From AC-32 sp036265535 (GTDB lineage Bacteria > Actinomycetota > Thermoleophilia > Gaiellales > Gaiellaceae): a DNA stretch of 5,775 nt. The translations under genes were made by a program, and so were the position numbers. Below the pieces are notes generated by a model, which saw nothing but the letters and a program-made list of their open reading frames with translations, searched no databases and was not told the origin of the DNA. Location of the stretch: NCBI GenBank assembly GCA_036265535.1, contig DATAOV010000052.1:1-5775 (forward strand), written 5' to 3'. This document shows positions 1-5,524 of the stretch, piece after piece. Numbering within the stretch: position 1 is the first letter of the stretch; each line of letters begins with the position of its first letter.

Positions 1-570
<570 letters not shown>

Positions 571-574
571 GTCT

Positions 575-580
575 CTCCTT
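575..580 (-). promoter_or_regulatory. Shine-Dalgarno site of clpX
   Basis: The minus strand reads AAGGAG here, 4 nt before the GTG at 570. It is the only good ribosome binding site in the clpP-clpX gap and it decides the non-ATG start of clpX. Confidence 0.8.
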
Positions 581-603
581 GTACCTCGGATTCGCCCCGA
601 GTG

Positions 604-1215
604 CTAGGGCTGGTTCCCGTCTTTCGCGGTGTCGCGGTGAATGATCACGTTGTCGATGATGCCGTAGTCCTTCGCCTCTTGCGGGGTCATGAAGTAGTCC
701 CGCTCCATGTCCTTGGAGACCTTCTCCATCTCCTGTCCGGTGTGCTCCGACATGATCTCCTCGAGCCGACGCTTGAGGGCGATCGTCTCACGGGCATGGA
801 TCTCGATGTCGGTCGCCTGCCCCTGGAAGCCGCCCCAGACCTGGTGGATCAGGATCTTGGCGTTCGGCAGCGCCATTCGCTTTCCTTTCGCGCCGCCGGC
901 GAGGAGGAGCGCCCCCATCGACATCGCCGTCCCCACGCAGATGGTCTGGACGTCGGGCTTGATGAACTGCATCGTGTCGTAGATCGCAAGCCCGTGGTAG
1001 ACGGAGCCGCCCGGCGAGTTGATGTAGATCGAGACGTCCTTGTCGGGGTCCTCGGACTCCAGGTGGAGCAGCTGGGCGATGATCAGGTTGGCGATCTGGT
1101 CGTCGACGGGCGTGCCGAGGAAGATGATTCGCTCGTTCAGGAGGCGCGAGTAGATGTCGAAGGCGCGCTCGCCTCGGGAGGTCTGTTCGATCACCATCGG
1201 GATCAACGGGCTCAT
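604..1215 (-). CDS. clpP: ATP-dependent Clp protease proteolytic subunit ClpP
   Basis: ClpP is the serine peptidase (family S14) that forms the double-heptamer degradation chamber partnered by ClpX, and by ClpC/ClpA where present. The product is 203 aa, close to the usual 190-210. The catalytic triad is visible as S99 (VGTAMSMGA), H124 (ILIHQ) and D173 (ERDYFMTPQEA), with the spacing seen in E. coli ClpP. The N-terminus (PMVIEQTSRGERAFDIYSRLL) starts almost at the mature protein, so there is little or no propeptide. The residues after the catalytic histidine are LIHQVWGG rather than the common LIHQPxGG; I take this as lineage variation, not loss of function. The ATG at 1215 is preceded by AAGGAG with a 5-nt spacer. 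It overlaps the tig stop as ATGA, which suggests translational coupling to trigger factor. clpX follows 33 nt downstream. Confidence 0.98.
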   Translation of the reverse strand: MSPLIPMVIEQTSRGERAFDIYSRLLNERIIFLGTPVDDQIANLIIAQLLHLESEDPDKDVSIYINSPGGSVYHGLAIYDTMQFIKPDVQTICVGTAMSMGALLLAGGAKGKRMALPNAKILIHQVWGGFQGQATDIEIHARETIALKRRLEEIMSEHTGQEMEKVSKDMERDYFMTPQEAKDYGIIDNVIIHRDTAKDGNQP

Positions 1216-2564
1216 GCTGGCTCCTTGCTGCCGGGGGTCCACAGTTTCGTCTCGGTCGGTGGCGTTTCCTTGTCGGGTGTCCAAATCTCGTCTCTCGCGC
1301 GCGCGACCTCCGGGGGAACGCGCTTCGCGTCGGCGGCCACGCGGTCGAGTGCCTTGCGCAGGCGCAGGTCGCCGCGCAGCACTTCCTGGCGCCCGTCGGC
1401 GAAGACCTGCTTCACGGCCTCGTCGGCATCGTCGCCCTGCAGGTCGGCCTGCTCGCGGATCAGCTCCTCGATCTCCTCGTCCGAGACCTCGAGGCGGAGC
1501 TTGTCGGCGACCGCCTCGAGCACGAGCTCGCGTGCGACCGAGAGCGCCGCCTCGGCGCCCATGCGCTCGACGAGCTGGTCGGCCGTCTGGCCGGAGAGCT
1601 GGAAGTACGTCTCGGCGCTGATTCCCCTGCGCTCGAGCGAGCGGCCGAGGGCGTTCAGGAGCTCCCGGGTGCGCGCCTCGACAAGCGGGCCGCCGACCTG
1701 GACGTTCGAGGCCTCGACGAGCCGGTCGACCGCGGCGGCGCGGAACTGCGTCTCCGCCTCCTCCTCGAGCACCTCGCGTAGGCGGCGCTCGATGTCCTCG
1801 CGCAGCTCCTTGAGCGTGTCGAACTCGCTCGCTGCCCGCGCCAGGTCGTCGTCGAGCGGCGGCAGAACCTTCTCCTTCAGCTCCTTGACCTCGACCGTCG
1901 CCGTGCCGGTCGAGCCGTCTGCGAGCTCGAACTCCACCTGCTTGGTCTCGCCCTGCGAGGCACCGGTCAGCGCGCGCTCGATCTCCTCGACCAGCCGCCC
2001 CGAGCCGAGCTCGACGACGAGGTCGCGCTGCCCCTCGCCGCTTTCGTCCAGCGCGTCGACAACGAGCACGTCGCCGGTCCGGGCCGGGCGGCCATCGACC
2101 GGTGCGAGCTCCGCGACCGAGGCGCGCAGCTCCTCGAGCTCTTGCTCGACGAGCTCTTCCGGGATCTCCGGCTCCGCGTAGGGCACCTCCAGCTCGGCCC
2201 AGTCGGCGGGCTCGGGAGTCGGCTGCACCGGCACCGTCGCGGTGAAGCTGAACTCCGCGTCCTCGGAGGTCGGCAGCTCGTACTCGTACTCCGGCGCGGC
2301 GATCGGCCGGATGCGCGTGCCCGCGGCGGCGTTCATGAACCAGCCGCCGATGTGGCTCTCGACTGCCTCCTTGAAGATCCGCTCGCGGCCGATGCGCGCC
2401 TGCAGCACCTCGGTCGGGACCTTGCCCTGGCGGAACCCCGGCACCTTGACCGAGCCGGCCAGGTCCGAGGTCGCGTGCTCGACCGCATGCTCGAGGTCCT
2501 CTGGCGGGACCTCGACGGTCAGACGGACCTTGTTGTCGGGCAGCTCCTCGACCTGCGTCGCCAT
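1212..2564 (-). CDS. tig: Trigger factor, ribosome-associated chaperone
   Basis: Trigger factor binds the ribosome near the exit tunnel and shields nascent chains in the cytoplasm. The product is 450 aa, a normal length. The N-terminal ribosome-binding domain carries the signature VPGFRQGKVP with G43-P50, at the same place as the E. coli GFRxGKxP loop. A FKBP-like region follows at roughly 155-240 (RTGDVLVVDA, ELGSGRLVEEIERALTGASQGE). It lacks the FPxxYHAExLxGK stretch of typical trigger factors and has only ELADGSTGTATVEV there, so prolyl isomerase activity is doubtful. The alpha-helical substrate-binding C-domain runs from about 245 to 410. The protein ends in a Pro-rich tail with two WTP motifs (W428, W442). 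The ATG at 2564 begins MATQVEELPDNKVRL, a typical start; its ribosome binding site is weak. The gene starts 44 nt after the cupin gene and overlaps clpP by ATGA. Function as a chaperone is secure. Confidence 0.96.
   Translation of the reverse strand: MATQVEELPDNKVRLTVEVPPEDLEHAVEHATSDLAGSVKVPGFRQGKVPTEVLQARIGRERIFKEAVESHIGGWFMNAAAGTRIRPIAAPEYEYELPTSEDAEFSFTATVPVQPTPEPADWAELEVPYAEPEIPEELVEQELEELRASVAELAPVDGRPARTGDVLVVDALDESGEGQRDLVVELGSGRLVEEIERALTGASQGETKQVEFELADGSTGTATVEVKELKEKVLPPLDDDLARAASEFDTLKELREDIERRLREVLEEEAETQFRAAAVDRLVEASNVQVGGPLVEARTRELLNALGRSLERRGISAETYFQLSGQTADQLVERMGAEAALSVARELVLEAVADKLRLEVSDEEIEELIREQADLQGDDADEAVKQVFADGRQEVLRGDLRLRKALDRVAADAKRVPPEVARARDEIWTPDKETPPTETKLWTPGSKEPA
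1221..1226 (-). promoter_or_regulatory. Shine-Dalgarno site of clpP inside the tig 3' end
   Basis: The minus strand reads AAGGAG, 5 nt before the clpP ATG at 1215. It lies within the last codons of tig. With the ATGA stop/start overlap this suits translation coupling between the two genes. Confidence 0.75.
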
Positions 2565-2594
2565 CGCCGGTCCATTCAAGCAAAGAGGCCGAGC

Positions 2595-2612
2595 CTGACG
2601 GTGAGCCGTCAG
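2595..2612 (-). other. Short perfect inverted repeat spanning the cupin stop codon
   Basis: Two 7-base arms (CTGACGG and CCGTCAG) flank a 4-base loop. The repeat includes the TGA of the cupin gene at 2609-2611 and lies just before tig. On the minus strand no T-run follows, only CTCTTTGCTT some bases later, so it is not a convincing intrinsic terminator. It could modestly attenuate read-through into tig or stabilise an mRNA end. Chance is also possible for an 18-base element. Confidence 0.35.
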
Positions 2613-3541
2613 ATGTCCGGCTCGCCGTCCTCGTAGTCGAGGTGCTCGAGACGGGTCATGAGGCCGACGCCCCGGAAGTAGACCTTGTTCGAGCGCGGGT
2701 AGTAACAGATGTCGTTCGGCTCGCGTGTCCCGTAGGCGAGGTACGTGATTCCGTCCGGGCCCGCCACGATCGAGTGCGCGATGCGGGTGCCCGGGGGTCG
2801 CGCGACGACGTGACCGAGGCGAAGCTCGAAGGACTCCTGCGTTGTACCGCGGGAGGCTGTGACCGGCGTCGGCCAAAGCTCGAGCGTGCCCCCTCCCTCG
2901 AGCACGACGAACGCCTCCGACTCGAGCGAATGGCAGTGCGGGACCGAGCCACGGCGCCCTGCGGCGCGACGGATCCAGTTCAGGCCGGACCGCTCGGAGC
3001 CCGCGGCCTCGCCGAGCACCTTGTCGCCGTCCTCGTCGAAGGGCACGTCGTCGAAGCCGACCACGTTGGCCGGCCGCTCGCCCGGCTCGGCGAACTCGAG
3101 TTCGCCGATCACGGCCTCGACGTCCCACGGATCGTGGACGCGCCCCTCCACCCACGGATAGCCGAGGCGTAGCGCCCGCGAGCGCGGGAGCCAGCCGTAC
3201 TCCACCGGGTGCCGGGTGCCGAAGACGACGTACTCGAGGCCGTCGGGCCCGCCGCGCAGCGTGTGCTCTTCGTGATCCGCGAGGTGCACCAGCGTGTCGC
3301 CCTTGCGCACCTCGCAGACGGCACCGTCCTGCCACGAGAACCCGGCGCCGCCGAGGACGAAGAAGATCTCCTCGGAGAGGCCGTGCGAGTGCGGTGGCGT
3401 CGACAGCCGGCCGGGCTCGACGCGCACGCGGTTGACGCCGATCCCCCTGCCTCCCGCCGCGTCGCCGAGGCGCTGCAAGGTCGAGGCCATCGGCCCCTTG
3501 TCGCGGCGAATGCCCTCGACCTCGTCCCAGTGCACGACCAC
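2609..3541 (-). CDS. Double-cupin domain protein of unknown substrate
   Basis: This is a bicupin of about 310 aa. The first cupin has a metal-site pattern with H51, H53 and E57 or E58 (PPHSHGLSEEIFFVLGG) and a later H93 (HEEHTL). The second has H202, H204, E207 or E209 (PHCHSLESEAFVVLEG) and H256 in the canonical PPGTRIAH. Both sites look intact, so both halves may bind a divalent metal. The second half ends with GTREPNDICYYPRSNKV, which I associate with a family of paired cupins common in actinobacteria. No reaction can be assigned; such folds include dioxygenases, isomerases and sugar-binding proteins. There is no signal peptide, so it is probably cytoplasmic. The start is uncertain: GTG at 3541 is 14 nt after the Kelch stop and gives MVVHWDEVEG, but GTG at 3535 is also possible and neither has a clear Shine-Dalgarno. 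A loop around 224-237 (TPVTASRGTTQES) appears to enlarge the second barrel. Family is secure, function unknown. Confidence 0.88.
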   Translation of the reverse strand: MVVHWDEVEGIRRDKGPMASTLQRLGDAAGGRGIGVNRVRVEPGRLSTPPHSHGLSEEIFFVLGGAGFSWQDGAVCEVRKGDTLVHLADHEEHTLRGGPDGLEYVVFGTRHPVEYGWLPRSRALRLGYPWVEGRVHDPWDVEAVIGELEFAEPGERPANVVGFDDVPFDEDGDKVLGEAAGSERSGLNWIRRAAGRRGSVPHCHSLESEAFVVLEGGGTLELWPTPVTASRGTTQESFELRLGHVVARPPGTRIAHSIVAGPDGITYLAYGTREPNDICYYPRSNKVYFRGVGLMTRLEHLDYEDGEPDI

Positions 3542-3555
3542 GGCGGCAGTATCGC

Positions 3556-4470
3556 TCAGCGCAACGCCAGGTACTCGTTCGCGCCGCTGACCGAGAGGCC
3601 GGGCGTCGGCCCTCCGCCGACGACGTACACGCGGCCGCCGAGGGCGACGACGCCGAGCCCGTGCCTCGCGGTCGGCAGGTCGGGCAGCCGACCCCAGCGC
3701 CGGGCGCCGACGTCGTACCGGTAGACGGCTGCCGAGGTTCCCGCCGGCGACTCGCTCCCTGCCGAGACGATCGCGGAGCCGACGGAGGCGACGTCGGTGC
3801 CGCCGCGCGTCTCGGGCACGCGCGCGAGCGAGACCCACCGCCGCCGCGTGGGCACGAACGCCTGGAAGGCATCGAAGTTCGTCCCTGACTCTCGACCCGC
3901 GGCGGCGTAGACGCGGCCACCCAGGGCGGTGACGCCGAGATGCTCGCGCGGCTTCGGCCCGGGGATCCGCGACCAGCGCCGGCGCACGCGGTCGTAGGCG
4001 AGTGCCTGCTGGGCGAGGCCTCCGCGGGCCACGCCGCCCACGACGTAGAGCGTGCGACCGACGATCGCGGCCCCGGCCGCCGCTCTCGGCTCCGGGAGGT
4101 CCGGCAACCGCCGCCAACGCCCGCGCGAGAGAACGAAGGCCCGCGTCGGCGCGCCGTACCCGCCCACAACGAAGAGCCGCTTCCCGTCCGAGGCGGCCAT
4201 GGCGTGGTTGACCGCGACGGGAAGCGAGGGAAGCCGGCGCCAGCGGTCTCGCGTCGGGGAGTAGGCATCCACACGGGCCGAGCTGCGCCCGTCGGCGAGG
4301 AACCCGCCCACGACGACGAGTTCTTGGCCGAGCGTTGCGGCTGCGACCTCGCTTCGCGGTACCGGCAGCGGGGCCCCCCGCTTCCATTCCAGGCCCTCGT
4401 GGGCAGCCGGGCCGGAGCCGGCGCCGCCGAGCGTCAGCACCACAACCAGAATCACGAGTCGCCGAACCAT
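3556..4470 (-). CDS. Secreted Kelch-repeat beta-propeller protein
   Basis: The 304-aa product starts with a signal peptide (MVRRLVILVVVLTLGGAGSG, cleavage probably near 20-25), so it is likely exported or membrane-attached. The rest is a Kelch propeller. Hydrophobic strands ending in GG doublets occur at 55-56, 103-104, 145-146 and 285-286, with degenerate AG equivalents near 191-192 and 237-238. Conserved tryptophans fall at W29, W77, W119, W166, W212 and W259, 42-48 residues apart. The final blade lacks its own tryptophan and the N-terminal W29 can supply it. This indicates a closed six-bladed propeller with a velcro closure. Such proteins usually bind other proteins or carbohydrates; galactose-oxidase-like catalysis cannot be inferred. 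The ATG at 4470 is the only start that keeps the basic N-region, yet it lies 4 nt beyond the tRNA-Leu 3' end with no Shine-Dalgarno. The gene ends 14 nt before the cupin gene. Partner unknown. Confidence 0.88.
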   Translation of the reverse strand: MVRRLVILVVVLTLGGAGSGPAAHEGLEWKRGAPLPVPRSEVAAATLGQELVVVGGFLADGRSSARVDAYSPTRDRWRRLPSLPVAVNHAMAASDGKRLFVVGGYGAPTRAFVLSRGRWRRLPDLPEPRAAAGAAIVGRTLYVVGGVARGGLAQQALAYDRVRRRWSRIPGPKPREHLGVTALGGRVYAAAGRESGTNFDAFQAFVPTRRRWVSLARVPETRGGTDVASVGSAIVSAGSESPAGTSAAVYRYDVGARRWGRLPDLPTARHGLGVVALGGRVYVVGGGPTPGLSVSGANEYLALR

Positions 4471-4474
4471 GCGA

Positions 4475-4560
4475 TGCGGGCGAGAGGACTCGAACCTCTA
4501 AGGGACTTTCGTCCCAACGGGACCTAAACCCGCCGCGTCTGCCAGTTCCGCCACGCCCGC
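4475..4560 (-). tRNA. tRNA-Leu (anticodon UAG)
   Basis: On the minus strand the 86-nt cloverleaf has acceptor arms GCGGGCG/CGCCCGC and an anticodon loop TTTAGGT closed by GCGGG/CCCGT, which gives anticodon TAG at 4526-4524. It has a long class II variable arm (GGGACGAAAGTCCC) and a T arm GAGG-TTCGAGT-CCTC. The discriminator is A, as leucyl-tRNA synthetase requires. It reads CUA and other CUN leucine codons. CCA is not encoded, so it is added after transcription. The Kelch start codon follows after only 4 nt, so the two may share a transcript. Confidence 0.97.
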
Positions 4561-4664
4561 GTGGTTCGAAAGGATACGGGCGAGCCGGCCCGGAGTTTGA
4601 CCCACGTGTAAAGGAAATTGGTGACGCCTAACTAATAGGAGCGAACGCAGTCTCAGCCCTCGTC
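4561..4664. promoter_or_regulatory. Divergent intergenic region between tRNA-Leu and the small protein gene
   Basis: These 104 bases must hold the control signals for transcription in both directions, and they are clearly more AT-rich than the flanking genes around 4595-4640. Visible elements are TTTGAC at 4596-4601, a CACGTG palindrome at 4603-4608, TAAAGGAAATT from 4609, TAACTAAT at 4629-4636 and AGGAG at 4637-4641. No pair forms a standard -35/-10 set with 16-18 nt spacing on the plus strand, so the rightward promoter is not placed exactly. Confidence 0.45.
4571..4576 (-). promoter_or_regulatory. Candidate -10 element for tRNA-Leu
   Basis: TATCCT on the minus strand ends 10 nt before the mature tRNA-Leu 5' end, a suitable place for a sigma-70-type -10 box. 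No good -35 hexamer is seen 16-19 nt upstream (CAAACT or TCAAAC at best). The same hexamer at nearly the same distance precedes tRNA-His, which strengthens the call. Confidence 0.4.
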
Positions 4665-4868
4665 ATGAACGCAATGGTCGTCCAACTCCCCACGGTCGAG
4701 TCGCTGAGCGACGAGATCCGCGGTCTCGTCTACGAGCGCCAGACCCTCCGCACCGTCGGTGCCGACGCCGAGGAGCTCGAGCGCAACCGCGTCGAGCTCG
4801 TCCGGGCCCAGCAGGAACTCGTCCACGCCCTGATCAGGCGCCACCTCCCCGCCGGCCGCGCCGCCTAG
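4665..4868 (+). CDS. Small helical protein of unknown function
   Basis: This 67-aa protein is not recognised as any named family. It begins MNAMVVQLPTVESLSDEIRG and is otherwise a run of charged amphipathic helix (LVYERQTLRTVGA, EELERNRVELVRAQQELVHALIRRHLP), consistent with a short helical hairpin or coiled coil. It has no signal peptide, membrane segment or cysteines, so a cytoplasmic protein-interaction or regulatory role is plausible but unproven. Codon use is strongly G/C at the third position, as expected of a real gene here. The start may be ATG 4665 or ATG 4674. The only AGGAG (4637-4641) is 23 nt before the first ATG, which is far. The gene lies 40 nt before tRNA-His, in the same direction, and diverges from tRNA-Leu. 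Confidence 0.72.
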   Translation: MNAMVVQLPTVESLSDEIRGLVYERQTLRTVGADAEELERNRVELVRAQQELVHALIRRHLPAGRAA

Positions 4869-4891
4869 CCAAGCCCGAGTCCGGGACGGGC

Positions 4892-4897
4892 TATCCT
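4892..4897 (+). promoter_or_regulatory. Candidate -10 element for the tRNA-His/tRNA-Arg unit
   Basis: TATCCT lies 11-12 nt before the tRNA-His 5' end, between the small protein gene and the tRNA. No recognisable -35 is seen 17 nt upstream. It matches the hexamer before tRNA-Leu in sequence and distance, so the tRNAs may have their own promoter. Confidence 0.4.
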
Positions 4898-4908
4898 GTC
4901 TCGCGCGC

Positions 4909-4982
4909 GGTGGCGGTAGCTCAGTTGGTAGAGCCCCGGGTTGTGGTCCCGGTGGTCGGGGGTTCGAGTCCCCTCCGCCACC
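4909..4982 (+). tRNA. tRNA-His (anticodon GUG)
   Basis: The cloverleaf has acceptor arms GTGGCGG/CCGCCAC, D stem GCTC/GAGC, and an anticodon stem CCGGG/CCCGG with loop TTGTGGT, giving anticodon GTG at 4943-4945. The T arm is GGGGG-TTCGAGT-CCCCT. The histidine-specific extra base is present in the DNA: G at 4909 (position -1) faces the discriminator C at 4982. CCA is not encoded. tRNA-Arg follows after 12 nt on the same strand, so the two are probably processed from one transcript. Confidence 0.97.
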
Positions 4983-4994
4983 CCTCGCCTCTAC

Positions 4995-5065
4995 GGCCCC
5001 GTAGCTCAGCGGAAGAGCGACGGACTTCGAATCCGTGCGCAGAGGTTCGACTCCTCTCGGGGCCA
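4995..5065 (+). tRNA. tRNA-Arg (anticodon UCG)
   Basis: A compact 71-nt cloverleaf has acceptor arms GGCCCCG/CGGGGCC, D stem GCTC/GAGC with a short 7-base loop, and anticodon stem ACGGA/TCCGT with loop CTTCGAA, giving anticodon TCG at 5037-5039. The T arm is AGAGG-TTCGACT-CCTCT and the discriminator is A. It reads CGA and perhaps other CGN arginine codons. CCA is not encoded. It is the last gene of the rightward tRNA unit, and a terminator begins 6 nt later. Confidence 0.95.
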
Positions 5066-5070
5066 CTCAG

Positions 5071-5100
5071 AAAAAGCCCCGCTCAGGCGGGGCTTTTGTT
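5071..5100 (+). terminator. Rho-independent terminator after tRNA-Arg
   Basis: An 8-bp GC-rich stem (AGCCCCGC/GCGGGGCT, 5075-5094) closes a TCAG loop and is followed by TTTGTT. Five A residues precede the stem, so it could also stop leftward transcription. Its place 6 nt after tRNA-Arg suggests that it ends the tRNA-His/tRNA-Arg transcript. Confidence 0.93.
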
Positions 5101-5144
5101 GATCAGTGAGACGGAGCGGCTTGACCTGCGCGTACAGGAGGACG

Positions 5145-5153
5145 AAACCGTTT
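5145..5153. repeat. Second copy of the palindrome core AAACCGTTT
   Basis: AAACCGTTT occurs here and again at 5170-5178, the centre of the larger palindrome. The two copies begin 25 bp apart. Each is itself a 4+1+4 inverted repeat. Paired sites at this spacing can be bound by a dimeric protein, but nothing nearby identifies one. Confidence 0.4.
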
Positions 5154-5163
5154 CCACTCCACT

Positions 5164-5184
5164 TGCCCAAAACCGTTTTGGGCA
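5164..5184. repeat. Perfect 21-base odd palindrome
   Basis: Arms TGCCCAAAAC and GTTTTGGGCA (10 bases each) flank a single central C. Ten matching pairs by chance in one place are unlikely, and its AT-rich core stands out from the GC-rich surroundings. The one-base centre makes a DNA-binding operator more natural than an RNA hairpin, although a hairpin with a 3- to 5-base loop is possible. It lacks a T-run, so it is not a typical terminator. Confidence 0.65.
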
Positions 5185-5230
5185 GGCACCCCCGAATCAT
5201 CAGCCGGTTCCATCCGAGCCCCCGCCCCGG

Positions 5231-5489
5231 TACCCGCCGCCAAAGACGGCGGACGAGTGGGCCTACGAGCATTTCCTCGCCTTCGAGAAGCTGTGCGGCA
5301 ACGGCGACCGCGTTGCCGAGCGGCTCGAGGAGGCGCGCTCGTACGAACCCGAGGACCCCTGCCCGAGTACCTCTGGTGCGCAGGCTCAACCCTCCCGAGC
5401 CGTGAACGGCAGGGCGGGGCAGGTCTTCCCTTGCCGCCGGCTCGTTCCTGCTCGTCTTCGGCTCGGACGGCTCCGGGGGCACTCCCGCG
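5231..5489 (+). pseudogene. Possible remnant of a decayed gene, frameshifted
   Basis: From 5231 one frame reads like real protein (TADEWAYEHFLAFEKLCGNG, then DRVAERLEEARSYEPEDP) with almost all third positions G or C, as in genes here. It has no ATG, GTG or TTG start nearby. At the C-run 5356-5359 that codon pattern stops, and adding one C would continue it as DPLPEYLWCAGSTLPS. Around 5436-5489 a third frame looks coding-like (LAAGSFLLVFGSDGSGG) and ends at TGA 5490. Together these suggest an old gene broken by small deletions. No family is recognised. High GC alone can make long open frames, so this is tentative. Confidence 0.3.
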
Positions 5490-5524
5490 TGAGCGATGAC
5501 GGTTCGAGCCTCACCAGAGGGCAC

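Larger units (their letters stand above)
5101..5524. other. Gene-poor interval with no intact gene
   Basis: The roughly 420 bases between the tRNA-Arg terminator and the convergent gene at the right edge hold no open frame with a credible start, ribosome binding site and family match. The leftward frame covering 5006-5524 runs through tRNA-Arg and the terminator, so it is not a gene. What is visible is an odd palindrome at 5164-5184, coding-like fragments from about 5231 to 5489, and otherwise GC-rich sequence without evident structure. Confidence 0.6.

Noticed and set aside
1212..4274. 1020-codon minus-strand frame ending with trigger factor
   Set aside because: The frame is open by GC bias through the cupin and Kelch genes. 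The trigger factor begins at ATG 2564 with a standard N-terminus, so this is not a fusion.
2609..4387. 592-codon minus-strand frame covering most of the Kelch gene and the cupin gene
   Set aside because: The N-terminal part is an Arg/Ala-rich shadow of the Kelch gene in another frame. Only the last 310 codons, from GTG 3541, are cupin.
4653..5066. Minus-strand frame across the small gene and two tRNAs
   Set aside because: It contains phrases such as GVEPLRTDSKSVALPLSYG and DSNPRPPGPQPGALPTELPP, the well-known false translation of antisense tRNA genes.
4995..5184. Possible integration site at tRNA-Arg
   Set aside because: No repeat of the tRNA-Arg 3' end is found elsewhere in the window and no integrase gene is present. 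The nearby palindrome shares no sequence with the tRNA.
5164..5184. dif-like Xer recombination site
   Set aside because: It is a 10-1-10 palindrome, whereas Xer sites have two 11-base arms around a 6-8 base centre, and the arm sequences do not resemble the dif consensus.
5237..5252. Small CCGCCG/CGGCGG hairpin
   Set aside because: Six-base GC-only stems are common by chance at this base composition and nothing positional supports a role.
5006..5524. 172-codon minus-strand frame
   Set aside because: It runs through the Rho-independent terminator and antisense to tRNA-Arg, and ends in a tRNA-shadow peptide.
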